A DNA stretch of 64,000 bases from Hexactinellida sp. DTS-2022 (lineage: Eukaryota > Porifera > Hexactinellida), in assembly GCA_028753945.1 (NCBI GenBank), contig JAPNXP010000001.1, positions 9,600,501-9,664,500 of the forward strand. Direction: 5' to 3'. The position numbers and the translations under genes were made by a program. Position 1 is the first letter of the stretch. Each line of letters begins with the position of its first letter. Under the pieces are notes generated by a model. It ran no database searches. It was not told the origin of the DNA and saw nothing but the letters and a program-made list of their open reading frames with translations. Of the stretch, positions 1 through 10,971 are shown piece by piece.

Positions 1-354
1 GATTGCTTGGGCTGCGCGGCTGTGGACACCTTGCTTCCGCAAAAGACGCCCTTTGTGCGCCACATCTATTCAAATAATCTTAATCACACTAATTTACTCT
101 ACAAATCCGTTTAAACCAAACCGCAACATAATGTTTGATTTTGTTTATCTTTTTCTATACGTACATTAAAGTCATAATATTAACCATGCTTGTTAATAAT
201 ATTCGCTTAATAGTCGTTGTAAGTCATTTAGAACCTCCTATTAATATGCAATATAGTTCCATGTCTCTCTACTACAATCCTATTAAAAAAAAAACAAATG
301 TTGATATTTTCCTTATACATTTAAACTTGTTCTATATAGGCTATTCCCCCAGTT
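1..354. other. No gene seen; GC-rich first 60 bases
   Basis: The first 60 bases are much richer in G+C than what follows and could be the edge of an exon or repeat that begins outside the window. They stay open in more than one frame but match nothing I recognise. The remaining ~290 bases are plain AT-rich sequence. Confidence 0.4.
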
Positions 355-680
355 CAAAATTCAATTCCGGACCAAATTTCATTGAGTTTTAATGTGTATG
401 ATAAAATTCTAGTATACTTAATATTTTGAAACTTTTCGTAGTAATTATTACATGAGATATAAACTAACTGTCAGATGTTATTATTGGTAACAAATGTTAT
501 AATAGGTAAACAAATGTTATAATCGGTAAACAAGTATGCTGAACACGAATTTCGCGTTTATAAATTTCTCATATTAATATTTGTTGTTGTTGTTTACACA
601 AAATAGGTAAACAAATTAATGAAAATTCAAAATCAACCTAGAAGTTAGCTTCCAACGGGTATTATAGGTAAACAAGTATG
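355..680 (+). repeat. Dispersed repeat 'family X', copy 1 (partial)
   Basis: This is a member of a family seen at least five more times in the window (4657, 20950, 26006, 26977 and 48350). Diagnostic words are AATTCCGGACC near the start, GATATAAACTAACTGTCA, then repeated GGTAAACAAGTATGC separated by TTGTTGTTGTTTACACAAAAT and CAACCTAGAAGTTAGCTT. It lacks the hairpin tail found on other copies and stops exactly where a fragment of the NHL gene begins. Confidence 0.7.
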
Positions 681-1062
681 CCGGTCTCCTCTTCCCTCTC
701 CTCCCTTCCCAAACTTATGCTCTCCTCTGCTGGAGAAAATGAGAATACAATCAGATGAGTAGTCAGTCATCAGAATATTGAATTTTCTGTCGAGACAGAA
801 GTGACAAGGGTTATTCCCATGATTACCTTCTCCTCGTGTTATTATCTCTCTAATCAGCTGGTGAGAATAATCGTATAATTTAATACATGTATTCTCACTT
901 GACGATATCAGGATGTTTTGTGGAGTTAGCTTGATATCATTAGGACTGTTGTATGACAGTTAACATGAGGAATGAATGAATTGTAAGTTAAATTTAACTT
1001 CAAACATTGAATACGATTGTTCATAGAGTCACAAATGTAAATTAGATTATCCACTGTTGATA
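681..1062 (-). pseudogene. Broken copy of the NHL-repeat gene
   Basis: About 375 bases align with 17550-17923 inside the intact NHL gene, covering roughly residues 259-383 of that protein. Small length differences break the frame, and neither end of the gene is present. The left edge abuts the GGTAAACAAGTATGC repeat. The right edge switches to unrelated sequence at the word CACTGTTGATAC. It is a recent partial duplicate, not a functional gene. Confidence 0.85.
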
Positions 1063-1660
1063 CTGTAATGAAGTAGCCGAACTGCTGCTATTCTCTCTTA
1101 TGTTAGTTAGTTACTTAGCTAGTATATATAGTTGGAGATTCAAGGCAAATTGTAAAACTAAACACTTCTCGTGTTTCCTGTAGTAAGATTATATTAAAAA
1201 AACCCCTCACAGACGGGATGGGAGTGTGCTCCTTCTGATTGCACTTCCCGAATGTTTACCTATTGTTTGAATTGTGAAGACTTCAAATGTTTAAATTAAT
1301 TAAAGATTAATTATTACAAATAGAGCAGATAGTAGGCTTATATATATGTCTATTGTATTCAGTATACTATAGAGTAATTACAATATGGAGAAGATGGCTG
1401 ATTTGTGTAAACAATCGTAAATAAAACCTAGAGTTGGTTAGCGCGACCTATTTATATTAATTGATATAAGGAAAGAATATCTATAGGAGTATACAACCTC
1501 TATAATTTCAATTGATAATTCGAATTATCAAAGATTGAATGGAACAGAACACAAATTTGATTTAACTGACGAACGAAAACGAAATTAAGTAAACTTATAT
1601 AGAGGTGCACATCTCCAGGAAATTCTCTATATCCTCCATCAAAATTTGAAATCTCCATTT
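1063..1660. other. No gene or named repeat seen
   Basis: AT-rich DNA with no long open frame and no terminal repeats that I could pair. Confidence 0.4.
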
Positions 1661-2592
1661 AGTTAGGGAATTTTAACTCAAAACCTTGAAAAAATTTGTT
1701 ACCAAACAATTTCTACACTAGAGTCTTCTTCTGGACCCAAATAAACATAGAAAAAAAGTTGCAAGCCCAAACCCGTGAGGAAAATTTTTTACACGGGTTG
1801 CTGTTTCTGATTTTCCATAGTAAATCGCCGACATTTCTGGAGCTAACTTTCTCAAATCAGCTCCAATCAAATTATTATCACCATATTGGTACTCTGCGTT
1901 GAATTTCCAGCAATTTGATATATCACATGTCCATATTTGGAAGAATTTTTCCATAGCAACGCTGGAATGTCTTAGGAATGTGTAAAAATTCCATTATCAA
2001 ATTGTGTTCCCACTTAATCAAGTGACCCCTCATTCGACTCCATTCAGCTACCTGAGTAAAATTATACACATACCGACACTCTAAAACGTGATTTTATAAA
2101 ATTATTCGAGATTTTCGAGATTAACTGTAAATCTCGAATAATTTTATAAAATCACATTTTAGAGTGTCGGTATGTGTATAATTTTACTCAGGTAGCTGAA
2201 TGGAGTCGAATGAGGGGTCACTTGATTAAGTGGGAACACAATTTGATAATGGAATTTTTACACATTCCTAAGACATTCCAGCGTTGCTATGGAAAAATTC
2301 TTCCAAATATGGACATGTGATATATCAAATTGCTGGAAATTCAACGCAGAGTACCAATATGGTGATAATAATTTGATTGGAGCTGATTTGAGAAAGTTAG
2401 CTCCAGAAATGTCGGCGATTTACTATGGAAAATCAGAAACAGCAACCCGTGTAAAAAATTTTCCTCACGGGTTTGGGCTTGCAACTTTTTTTCTATGTTT
2501 ATTTGGGTCCAGAAGAAGACTCTAGTGTAGAAATTGTTTGGTAACAATTTTTTTCAAGGTTTACCTATAATTTGAGGTAAAATTCCCTAACT
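1661..2592. repeat. Foldback element: near-perfect 0.93 kb palindrome
   Basis: Left arm 1661-2114, loop of about 14 bases (2115-2128), right arm 2129-2592. Both ends read AGTTAGGGAATT inward. The same 68- and 78-residue translations appear on opposite strands of the two arms, so at least about 260 bases of each arm are identical. Those open frames are by-products of the symmetry and resemble no known protein. A decayed relative of one arm lies at about 31590-31690. This fits a foldback-type or MITE-like DNA element that inserted or was homogenised recently. Confidence 0.85.
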
Positions 2593-2605
2593 AATTCACA
2601 ATGGT

Positions 2606-2655
2606 CTAGTCAGGCCATCGCGTACGGCCTGCCAGCCGGCCGGCCGGAAGTCGGA
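2606..2655. other. GC-rich hairpin before a minisatellite
   Basis: CAGGCC and GGCCTG pair around ATCGCGTAC, followed by overlapping GCCGGC palindromes. It is strongly GC-rich against an AT-rich background and sits between the foldback element and the tandem array. Confidence 0.5.
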
Positions 2656-2998
2656 ACATGTTTAAAAAAAAACATGTGTAAAAAAAAACATGTTTAAAAA
2701 AAAACATGTTTTAAAAAAAACATGTTTTAAAAAAAACATGTTTTAAAAAAAACATGTTTAAAAAAAACATGTTTTAAAAAAAACATGTTTAAAAAAAAAC
2801 ATGTTTAAAAAAAAACATGTTTTAAAAAAAACATGTTTTAAAAAAAACATGTTTAAAAAAAAACATGTTTAAAAAAAAACATGTTCAAAAAAAAAACATG
2901 TTCAAAAAAAAACATGTTTTAAAAAAAACATGTTTTAAAAAAAACATGTTTAAAAAAAACATGTTTTAAAAAAATCATGTTTTAAAAAAAACATGTTT
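2656..2998. repeat. Minisatellite of ACATGTTT plus A-run units
   Basis: About 20 head-to-tail units of 15-18 bases. Each has the self-complementary core AACATGTT followed by a run of A. Small differences in A-run length between units indicate slippage. Confidence 0.95.
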
Positions 2999-3524
2999 TT
3001 GTCCAGAATTAATTGAAAAGACTACGAGTCCTTGAAAGCTGAAAATTTGCATACAGCGTGATACAGGGGTAATTTTGTACTGCGACAACGATCTATTGGT
3101 TTTTGAAACAAAATATTCACATTTGAAGGTGACAAAAAATGTTAGCCAATTAAATTCGAAGGTTTGTTAGTATGGATTAGCAGATTACATCAATTAATAT
3201 AAATAGCCTGCACATAATAGAAATATTTTTCTGAGGCTCCAATTTGATTGATTGAAAATTAATTCATTTAATCTTGATAATTTGCAATGCTATAATACGA
3301 TTGAATGCATACCTGCCAACTTACCAATTGTTCTTTGTGCACATTTCTAAAGGGATCTAAAGTTTTAAAATTCGATCGCTCGTTGTTCATTAAATACAGA
3401 ACAGTAGAATCAAGGGGCAGTCAAAGTGTATACTCCTTAACCGGAATTCGTATAATAAACGGACATAATTTGTTTGACAAACAAATAAAATTGTCTAAAT
3501 AGAACAATAATGAAAAAGAAAATA
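2999..3524. repeat. Repeat head TCCAGAATTAATTG, otherwise no gene
   Basis: The first ~80 bases (TGTCCAGAATTAATTGAAAAG, then a GAAAATTTGCATAC stretch) resemble the sequence after the TTTG array at 35130 and, reversed, at 31890-31960. A CATACCTGCCAAC end typical of some hAT elements is seen at 3307 without a partner. No coding region is supported. Confidence 0.4.
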
Positions 3525-3709
3525 CATTCGACTCCGCTTAATAGAGCCAACGGTTAGTAGATTTCACTGCTTAATCGGGTCAAAATTCTACAGGATTTAT
3601 AAGACGGAAGTACAGATTGGCTTAAAATATTTTCGGTTAATAGATTTCTCCTATTAATCGTGTCAAAATAACCTGGTCCCGAGGTGACTTTATTAAGCGG
3701 AGTCGACTG
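3525..3709. mobile_element. MITE, TA target, Tc1/mariner type
   Basis: Terminal inverted repeats CATTCGACTCCGCTTAATA and (reversed) CAGTCGACTCCGCTTAATA are flanked by TA on both sides. It is 185 bp long and has no coding capacity. Related ends occur near 43040 and 46320 (ACTCCGCATAATAGA). Confidence 0.75.
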
Positions 3710-3711
3710 TA

Positions 3712-4656
3712 TTGAAATAATTAAAATTCTTTAATATTATAATGATTACTTTTAAAAAACAGTATTCGATAGATACGTAGATATATGCCAGAAATATATG
3801 AGCTTCAAAACCATTTAATAATATAATAGTATACTCTCATTATGTAGAAAGCAAAACAAAGCAACAAAAATATGACTTATAGTATCGGTTAATATTATTT
3901 TAAATTGATCATACTGATTTATGCTTTGATCTTAATTAAACCCCCTAACTAAAAATGTTGTGTATGCCCCTATAGATAGAAAATAAATGAATTTTTCCCT
4001 TGAGTGTTCGAATTAACGGATGTTGACAACCTTACCCCATACAATATCTCCCAATATATTTACGTACTTTAAACTCTGTAGCGTAAGATCGAAAATAAGT
4101 ATTGTGTTCACAGACAGACATAGATAAAATCGACTATTAAGTACTATTACAGATAAGCTATAAGATAATCAATAAGAGGGGTTACTTATTATAAGATTAG
4201 TCGTCGAGTTGGCATAACATAGCGACTCCACGGTTGATCCAATGGGAAACCGGTTTATCAGTTGGTATCATAACTGGGAGTACATAGTTAGTAGAGTGAC
4301 CTGTTGTTGATAGTACTCCTCTTCTCTCTGATGTTTTGTAGACGGGACATTGTAGTCATTCGTGTTTGGCATGTTATCACGCCGCTCTATAGGGATAGCA
4401 ATATACCATAAGCGTTGCTATGGAGATAATTAATTAGGAAGTAAATAGCCTTTTCAATACAAATGGTATTGGTTAATACCAATCCCGGATAAGACGAACA
4501 CATTTAGGAAAAAATCTGAACTCTATACAAAGCTCAGCTCTATATAAGCATTCTCTATAATTAATTCCATTAGTTGGTAACTGAAGTGTAATTACATTCA
4601 TTTAGGAAATTTCTGCATTGATTTAGTGTCGCTGAGATACATGAGAATCCAACAAA
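3712..4656. other. No gene seen
   Basis: AT-rich DNA without a supportable gene. A ~55 base stretch at 4508-4560 (AAAATCTGAACTC, then CAAAGCTCAGCTCTATATAAG) recurs at 8369-8416 and is probably a piece of a dispersed element. Confidence 0.4.
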
Positions 4657-5483
4657 ATAATATTTATTGTTGTTGTTGTTTACACAAAATAGGTAAACAA
4701 ATTAATGAAAATTCAAAATCGACCTAGAAGTTAGCTTCTGACGGGTATTATTGGTAAACAAGTTAAAACTATGGGAAATGGTAGAAAGGGTTGTACACTA
4801 ACTAGCAAAAAGTATTCGACAATAGTGATTTTAATACACACTCAATACTCGTCTGAATACTTATTAACGATTATCTAAACTACTCTGAAATGACTATAAA
4901 TATCTTATCATAGATATACAGTACAAAAAATTGTGATTTCATTTTCAATTTAGCAAATATCCTTGAAGTGGCATAGGTGTTTCTGCCACGTGCCACTTGT
5001 GGCATAAGTGGCACAAATGGAAATGTGGTTGTATCACAGTAGTAAATATTCGGATTGATTTGAAATTATGCTGTTAGAGTAATGTAACCAGGAAGCATTT
5101 AAATCTGCTATCAGAATTAATATATTCTCATTGCATCTTAATGATCACAAATTAATTATTTAATTAGCTAATTATAGATTTAATGAGTTTAACGCCTCCA
5201 TATAAGTGTAAATTCGAAAATGTTGGTGTTTTATTATATTTTACATATCGTTTCAGGTAATAGTCATTTTACAGCTTCTACTAATGTTATAATGCTGGTA
5301 TAACCTCAAATGTCTGAATACTAATCAATGCTGTTCAGATACTTTTGGCCGGTTAGTGTACATAACGTCCCTTTCTACCATTTTCCATTGTAGAAAGGGT
5401 GAGGAGTAAGGCCGCATAGCAGCCGTTAACTTGAGGTGTGTAGCACCGATCCGTCGCAAAGCTACCGAGACCGAAGGGCTCGT
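4657..5483 (+). repeat. Family X repeat, copy 2, with hairpin tail, split by a MITE
   Basis: The body words TTGTTGTTGTTTACACAAAAT and GTATTATTGGTAAACAAGT lie at 4657-4760. The structured tail runs from 5365 to 5483. A TA-flanked element (4796-5358) separates the two. The tail carries the four or five small hairpins described for 49588-49706. Confidence 0.7.
4796..5358. mobile_element. Non-autonomous Tc1-like element inside family X
   Basis: Inverted ends CACTAACTAGCAAAAAGTAT and (reversed) CACTAACCGGCCAAAAGTAT are flanked by TA duplicates at 4794-4795 and 5359-5360. It is 563 bp with no transposase frame. It contains a small run of GTGCCACTTGTGGCATAAGTG repeats near 4970-5020. Confidence 0.7.
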
Positions 5484-5995
5484 AATAAATATAATATCAA
5501 TGATAATTAATTAGAAGCAAATTCAATTTACCAATTTTGATGCAAACATCCTTAATTGGAGTAACTGGTATTTGGGGGAAATGAAAAAGTCGGGTTGACC
5601 TGGCGGCTGAATCGATTTATTGCTATTATCACTACATGTTGAAGGATCGTTCAGTACCATCTCAAGCTCAAGGTAGTCAAGCGACAAATTTCTGATGAGA
5701 AAACTTCATCTTCAGCAGTGGGACTCAATGTTTTTTTTTCTTGGGTCGCCCTAGGTGAACGGTCTCTAAAACTATCAACTTATTTCCATTATAATAAACA
5801 TGATAAGATTCTAGAATATCAAGTAATACTTGAGTCTTGCTTTTTCGAACATTCAGGATATCGTAATTGTTTGGCCACCATTGGGGTTTGAGAGCTGATT
5901 TCCCCCAAAATGTCGTTTTCTTCCTAATAAAGTAATATGTGTAAATATCTAAATAATGTTTATTCTTAATTTCGTACTTTAAAGCAGGAATATTG
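5484..5995. other. No gene seen
   Basis: About 500 AT-rich bases without a supported feature. Confidence 0.35.
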
Positions 5996-6228
5996 TACTG
6001 TCACTGGAAAATTGGTCCCCGAAAAAATTGGTCCGGGGGACCAAAATTCCATGGAAAACTGGTCCTAGGACCATATTTCCATGGAATATTGGTCCCCTGG
6101 ACCAATTTTACCCGAAAAAATTGGTCCGGGGGACCAAAATTCCATGGAAAAATGGTCCTAGGACCAGTTTTCCATGGAATTTTGGTCTCGGATCAATTTT
6201 TTCGGGGCCCAATTTTCCAGTGACAGGC
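5996..6228. repeat. Foldback repeat built of GGTCCnnGGACC palindromes
   Basis: ACTGTCACTGGAAAATTGG at the start pairs with CCAATTTTCCAGTGACAG at the end. Inside are repeated short palindromes (GGTCCGGGGGACC, GGTCCTAGGACC, CCATGG). Related pieces are at 6315-6410 and 8486-8600. Confidence 0.8.
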
Positions 6229-6528
6229 TTATTCATAAATCTTTTGTTCCCAATATGGCGAAAAATTGCCTAGGCTAAAATTCAAGTAAATTCGGTAGCT
6301 AAATAAACACAAACCTCAGAGGGACCAATTTTCCACAGAAGGACCAAATTTCCATGAAAATTTTGGTCCCCCCGGACCAATTTTCCAAAGGGACCAAAAT
6401 TTCCGTGACAGTACCACTCTTCACTACTCAAATCAATTATATAGAAGTTAATTTACATCAGGGGGATCCTGGCTAGGGACGAGACAACGAGAACTAGTTG
6501 TGGGCCCCTGCCTTAGAGAGCACGCAAG

Positions 6529-6783
6529 ATGGACGTAGATGAGAGCCATTTAGAGAATGACATTCCAAGTTATTTTCTATCTGACCCAACCTCTGAAAAT
6601 ACAAGTTCGCATAACAGTACTACTCAAGTTAGAGATCGTCTGGTGGATTATAGTTCTGATAACTTTTCTCTATATTCTATTTCACCCGTAAACTCACAAG
6701 ATTCCAAACAAAAAGAAGGCTCTTCCCAAAACTCGCATTCTCTAATTTTGGATGATTTTATTTACCGAGAACTCCTCAAATAG
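6529..6783 (+). CDS. Probable first exon of the Ulp1-like gene
   Basis: An 84-residue open frame rich in Ser, Asn and Asp starts MDVDESHLENDI. It precedes the protease exon by a short AT-rich gap that ends in a good acceptor (CTAAACAG before 6821). I could not identify the donor, so the join is unproven. The composition suits a disordered N-terminal tail. It may instead be a chance frame. Confidence 0.4.
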   Translation: MDVDESHLENDIPSYFLSDPTSENTSSHNSTTQVRDRLVDYSSDNFSLYSISPVNSQDSKQKEGSSQNSHSLILDDFIYRELLK

Positions 6784-6820
6784 AAATAATAATGTAACCC
6801 TCAACCTAACTTCTAAACAG

Positions 6821-7698
6821 GGAACCGAGGTAAGGCATCCACTCTTCAATATGAGTGCAAGAAAAATGAACTTGCACGACATCTATTGTTTTTTCATAAA
6901 CAGAAGAAAATTTATATTCTAAACGATGCTACTGTCATTGAGATTGATGAGTCTAATGTAGAGCAAGATCCCTGTAGAGAGAAAGAATACTGGCTCAAAC
7001 GATATACACTGTTACAGGACCACAAACATATTTTACTAAGCGGTGGGTGGCTCGATGATAAGTTGGTTGATGCAAGTCAGGAAATTTTAGCCGAGCAATT
7101 TGAAAATAAATTCGTTGGTTCAGGTATTCAAGATGCAGCTGTTGGGTTGTGCGGCAATTTCACGATAGAAACTGGCGAATTCATCCAAATTATTCATGGT
7201 GGATCCAACCATTGGTTAACAATTTCTACAATTGAAACTAAACATCCTGAAGTACTCTTGTATGACAGCTTACACACAAATGTTGCAGAAGACGTGAAGA
7301 TGCAAATTTCAAGTATACTCTGTACGAAGGAGAAGTCGATTATTTTGAAATTTGTGAATATAGTCAAACAAGCTGGAGTGAATGATTGCGGGTTGTTTGC
7401 AATAGCATATGCAACGGCCCTATGTTTGGGGAAAAGTCCTGGTAATTATCGCTTCAAACAAGAGCTATTTCGGAAACATTTGCAAACCTGCTTAGAACGT
7501 GAGCATTTTACAATGTTCCCTATAATTATAGAGAGGAGAAAGGGCGATATAATAAGTATGGAAAGAAATATCTGTGTATTTTGCTACTGTAGGATGCCAC
7601 AGATCAATCCCATGATTCAGTGCTCCACTTGTACAGAATGGTTCCACATTGGACCATGCGTTTCTATAACAGATGCCCAAATGAAGGAAAAAACTTAA
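6821..7698 (+). CDS. Ulp1/SENP-like cysteine protease with a partial PHD finger
   Basis: The frame runs open from the acceptor at 6820/6821 to a stop at 7698. C48-family landmarks appear in order: His in NHWLTIS, Asp in LLYDSL, and the Gln and Cys of VKQAGVNDCGLFAIAYA, together the His-Asp-Cys triad with its oxyanion Gln. The usual activity is removal of SUMO or related modifiers. After the protease comes a PHD-like zinc cluster (CVFCYC, then QCSTCTEWFH, then C). The frame ends before the last zinc ligands, so either an intron follows or the copy is decaying. Near the start, YECKKNELARHLLFFHK looks like a zinc-finger remnant. Ulp1 domains are carried by several DNA transposon groups, and the flanking inverted repeats suggest that here too. 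Confidence 0.75.
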
Positions 7699-7760
7699 AT
7701 GGCATTGTAGAAGATGCACTACAGTTTGATATTGATAGTCTACAATTTATTTCTCACATA

Positions 7761-7933
7761 CAGTGGTGTTCGCCTAATAGCAAGTCGCATTTTGCACGAA
7801 ATTTCCTTGCTAATAGGCGAACTTCCTATTAGAGGAACAAATTTTACATTAAATGCTCGCTTGGGGACAAAAAGTAACTTGCTAATAGAGCAATATTGCT
7901 ATTAGAGCAATTGCTATTAGGCGAACACTACTG
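7761..7933. mobile_element. TA-flanked MITE (CAGTGGTGTTCGCCTAATAG)
   Basis: Ends CAGTGGTGTTCGCCTAATAG and (reversed) CAGTAGTGTTCGCCTAATAG, with TA on each side (7759-7760 and 7934-7935). It is 173 bp and Tc1/mariner-like. A partial relative starts near 53611. It sits just past the protease stop. Confidence 0.8.
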
Positions 7934-8045
7934 TATTTATAATAGTATTTATGATATCATTTATTCCTTTTATTATGCTAAACAAATAAAAATATCTTAA
8001 GCTTCAAAGCCTTTCTTGATATTTAAAGGGTGAATCTGTTAAAAG

Positions 8046-8300
8046 TATGCGAACAGTTCCGTTCCGTAATTTAGGTATGAACAAATCACGGAACAATCCG
8101 TTCCGTTCCGTAATTTAGGTATGAACAAATCACGGAACAATCCGTTCCGTTCCGTAATTTAGGTATGAACAAATTACGGAACAATCCGTTCCGTTCGTAA
8201 TTTAGGTATGAACAAATCACGGAACAATCCGTTCCGTTCCGTAATTTAGGTATGAACAAATTACGGAACAATCCGTTCCGTTCGTAATTTAGGTATGTCC
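8046..8300. repeat. Minisatellite, ~45 bp unit, about 5.5 copies
   Basis: Unit words CGTAATTTAGGTATGAACAAA and CACGGAACAATCCGTTCCG. Each unit contains the hairpin GGAACaatccGTTCC. Differences between copies are single bases or loss of TTCCG. Confidence 0.95.
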
Positions 8301-8485
8301 CTGAGAAAGGTCAGTTTTTCCAGAGTTTGAAATTGACCTTTAGAAAGTAAGCCTGGGCTTTTAGTATGGGAAAAAATCTGAACTCTACAAAGCTCAGCTC
8401 TATATAAGGATTTTCTTACTAGAATAGTAGCATAGGCGATTCTTCGCCATATTGGGACCAAAAATTTCTATGAATCAGCCTGTAC

Positions 8486-8600
8486 TGTCAAATGGCCCCC
8501 GAAATATTGGTCTGGGGACCAAAATTTCAGGCTAGGTCCATTTTTCCATAGATTATTGGTCCCCCACCAATATTTTCGGGGACCTATTTTCCAGTGAAAG
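8486..8600. repeat. Foldback repeat, right-hand relative of 5996-6228
   Basis: ACTGTCAAATGGCCCCCGAAA pairs loosely with TTTTCGGGGACCTATTTTCC. Internal GGTCTGGGGACC and GGTCCCCCACC palindromes link it to the left foldback. Confidence 0.7.
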
Positions 8601-8818
8601 ACAAACCCTTAATTAATTCAGATAGAGATGTTAGAATTTTAACATGTTAGTAAAATTAACATGTTAGAAACGTAACAAGTTCTAAGGACGCGATCGCGTT
8701 GGGAACAGGTTGTGTCGTAAATCTCAAAACCCCGCAATAAAGTAACTATAGTACTGTTGTATCACTATGGCAGTTTTACTACCATGAGTCCATGACGGAC
8801 TTACTACCTATATTACCA
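8601..8818. other. No gene seen
   Basis: A short spacer with the 8-base palindrome GCGATCGC near 8690. Nothing else was identified. Confidence 0.35.
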
Positions 8819-9351
8819 GGGTTGCCAACCCTCCCGCTTTTCAACCTTTATTTCTCCCATTTTCGACCTCCCGCCAAACTTTTCAAACTCCCGCTTTCTT
8901 GTAAATTTGTCCTATATTAGGATTTTAGGATATGTATAAGTAAATAACTGAATTTATTTGCAAAAATTTTTATATACCGTAATAATATAAATTACGAATT
9001 CCAAGTTTTGTTCTACTCATATACTTGTATGTTAGTTGAGATTCTATAGCCCCCTTATTATTACAATGTACTAATATTATGTTTTAATGCGAATTTGGAA
9101 GAAATTCTTAAAAATATCCCGGGTGGCTTACATCCTCCAGAAAGTGGTTATACCAGATATGATGCTGCATTTTTTCTCGTTTAGTTTATATTTCAATCAA
9201 TGCAACCAAGGGTAGAATAAGCTTTACAACACATTTACAAATTTGATGGCCTAATCGTCATGAAATTCCTCGAAATCTCTATAAAAATGTCCATAAATGA
9301 CATGAACTTTTGAAGATATTTAAATCTGCTACATCTACGTATATCTACTAA

Positions 9352-9477
9352 AAAAAATCCAAAATTGCAGCTGTGCCGACGCATGTTCCTTTTGTGGCAC
9401 TATATTTTGGTGGTGGTTTATTGATAGTGCCTCCAAAGGAACACGCTTGTGGCACAGCTGCAATTTTGGATTTTTTT
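9352..9477. repeat. Conserved hairpin, copy 1
   Basis: Arms AATCCAAAATTGCAGCTGTG and (reversed) the same word pair across an inner stem (TTCCTTTTGTGGCACTAT with ATAGTGCCTCCAAAGGAA) and a ~20 base loop. In this subfamily both arms read AGCTGTGCC where others read AGCCTGTGCC. Confidence 0.9.
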
Positions 9478-10797
9478 CGCCATGTCATGAACACCTCATA
9501 GTGTTTAGTCTCATTTAACAAGTTGTACGGGACAAAGGAACCATTGTTGATTTTAAATTATTTCTATCTTGAACCATCTTGGGTTTAATGCCATTCATTC
9601 ATTATGTATAGATAATAAATGATATAAATAGTTAATTATTTTAGCAATGTGAGTTGAGTTGAGTTAAGTAAACAAATTTCCAATTTAATTTAATTTGCTT
9701 TAATCCATTGAATATTAATATACTGTTTAAAATTGGAAATCAGCATACTTGTTTACTTAGAATGACAAAAGGGATCTAGTTTATATTCCTATTATAACCC
9801 CCTATCACTCTAATACAATTCGACCACCAAACACGCACACAGACGAATAGTCATTTAATAGATATTCCATTTCATTAATCCATTGTTTGTATATCAGTCA
9901 TCGTTTTAAAATTGAAATCAGCATACTCGCTTACTTTGAATGACATATGGGATTAAGTTTATATTTCCATTATACGTAAATGCTTTATAAACCCCCCCCC
10001 CCCTTACACTCTAATACATTTCGGGCACCAAGCACACAAATAGACAAATATTTATACAAATAGATATTCCATCTCATTAATCCATTGTTTGAATATCAGA
10101 AATCGTTCTGAAATTGAATAACTGTTGAGTGAAATTGAATTTTCATATAGGAGAAAACTTTAAATACAACTATTGTATTAGAAATCGATTTATATACTAT
10201 TGAATCAAATTGAATTATTCATATAAATAGAATAAATTATTGTAACTATGATATCAGAAATTGATTTGTATAGTAATAGCTATTGAATGTAAATTAATTA
10301 TTCATATATACTAGAATTCTTTATTGTAATTATGATATCAACAATAACTTGAATCGAAATAACAGTGAATCAATTGAATTATTCATAAATATTAAATAGT
10401 AGTTATTCATCGAAACCACGAAATAATTGCATAATTGAATATTAATGAATTTATGATTTTAGAAAGTTAAGGGTGAATTGTGGCAACTTTGAGCCTAATT
10501 CTCAGGAAAATGAGGACGGATTAAAAAAATCGTGAAGAGCTATCAGTTGCAAAATACTTTTCTGATACTAATGATTCAAAAAATTTTTTTGTTATTGCAT
10601 TTATTTTCTTGTGGGACAAAAAAAGCTAAAAGTCCCGTTAAAAGATTTTCCAAGTCGAAATTGAAAAATCAGGCCACGAAGTGCACATTAATCAACAACC
10701 AGACACCTATTCTGAAAATCTCAGAGCTCTAGCACTTATGGTTTAGCCTGGGGAGGCGACACGGAGAAATATATAAAAAAAAAAAAATCCAAGGCAC

Positions 10798-10843
10798 TAA
10801 GACCAATACTGGGCCACTATACTATAGTATAGTCGGCACAGTA
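10798..10843. repeat. Short TATACTATAGTATA palindrome module
   Basis: CCACTATACTATAGTATAGT is flanked by GACCAATACTGGG and CGGCACAGTA. The same module recurs at 16540, 16594, 24090, 46640 and six times at 60266-60670. It shares GTCGGCACAG with the large hairpin. Confidence 0.85.
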
Positions 10844-10971
10844 AAAAAAAATCCAAAATTGCAGCTGTGCCGACGCATGTTCCTTTTGTGGCACTATATT
10901 TTGGTGGTGGTTTATTGATAGTGCCTCCAAAGGAACCCGCTTGTGGCACAGCTGCAATTTTGGATTTTTTT
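10844..10971. repeat. Conserved hairpin, copy 2
   Basis: Same structure as copy 1. The 3' arm reads AACCCGCTTGTGGCACAGC, one base different from its neighbours. Confidence 0.9.

Larger units (their letters stand above)
5996..8600. mobile_element. Possible 2.6 kb DNA element carrying a Ulp1-like gene
   Basis: The two ends are inverted relatives. The left end starts ACTGTCACTGGAAAATTGG; the right end, reversed, reads TTCACTGGAAAATAGG. The similarity continues past the foldback part: 6229-6275 matches 8435-8487 reversed, sharing CCCAATATGGCGAA. A protease gene lies between them. Alternative reading: two independent foldback MITEs happen to flank the gene. No clean target duplication was found, so the boundaries are approximate. 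Confidence 0.5.

Noticed and set aside
1696-2547. Identical 68- and 78-residue open frames on both strands
   Set aside because: They are forced by the palindrome: the same sequence is read from each arm. No motif, no start context, no relatives.
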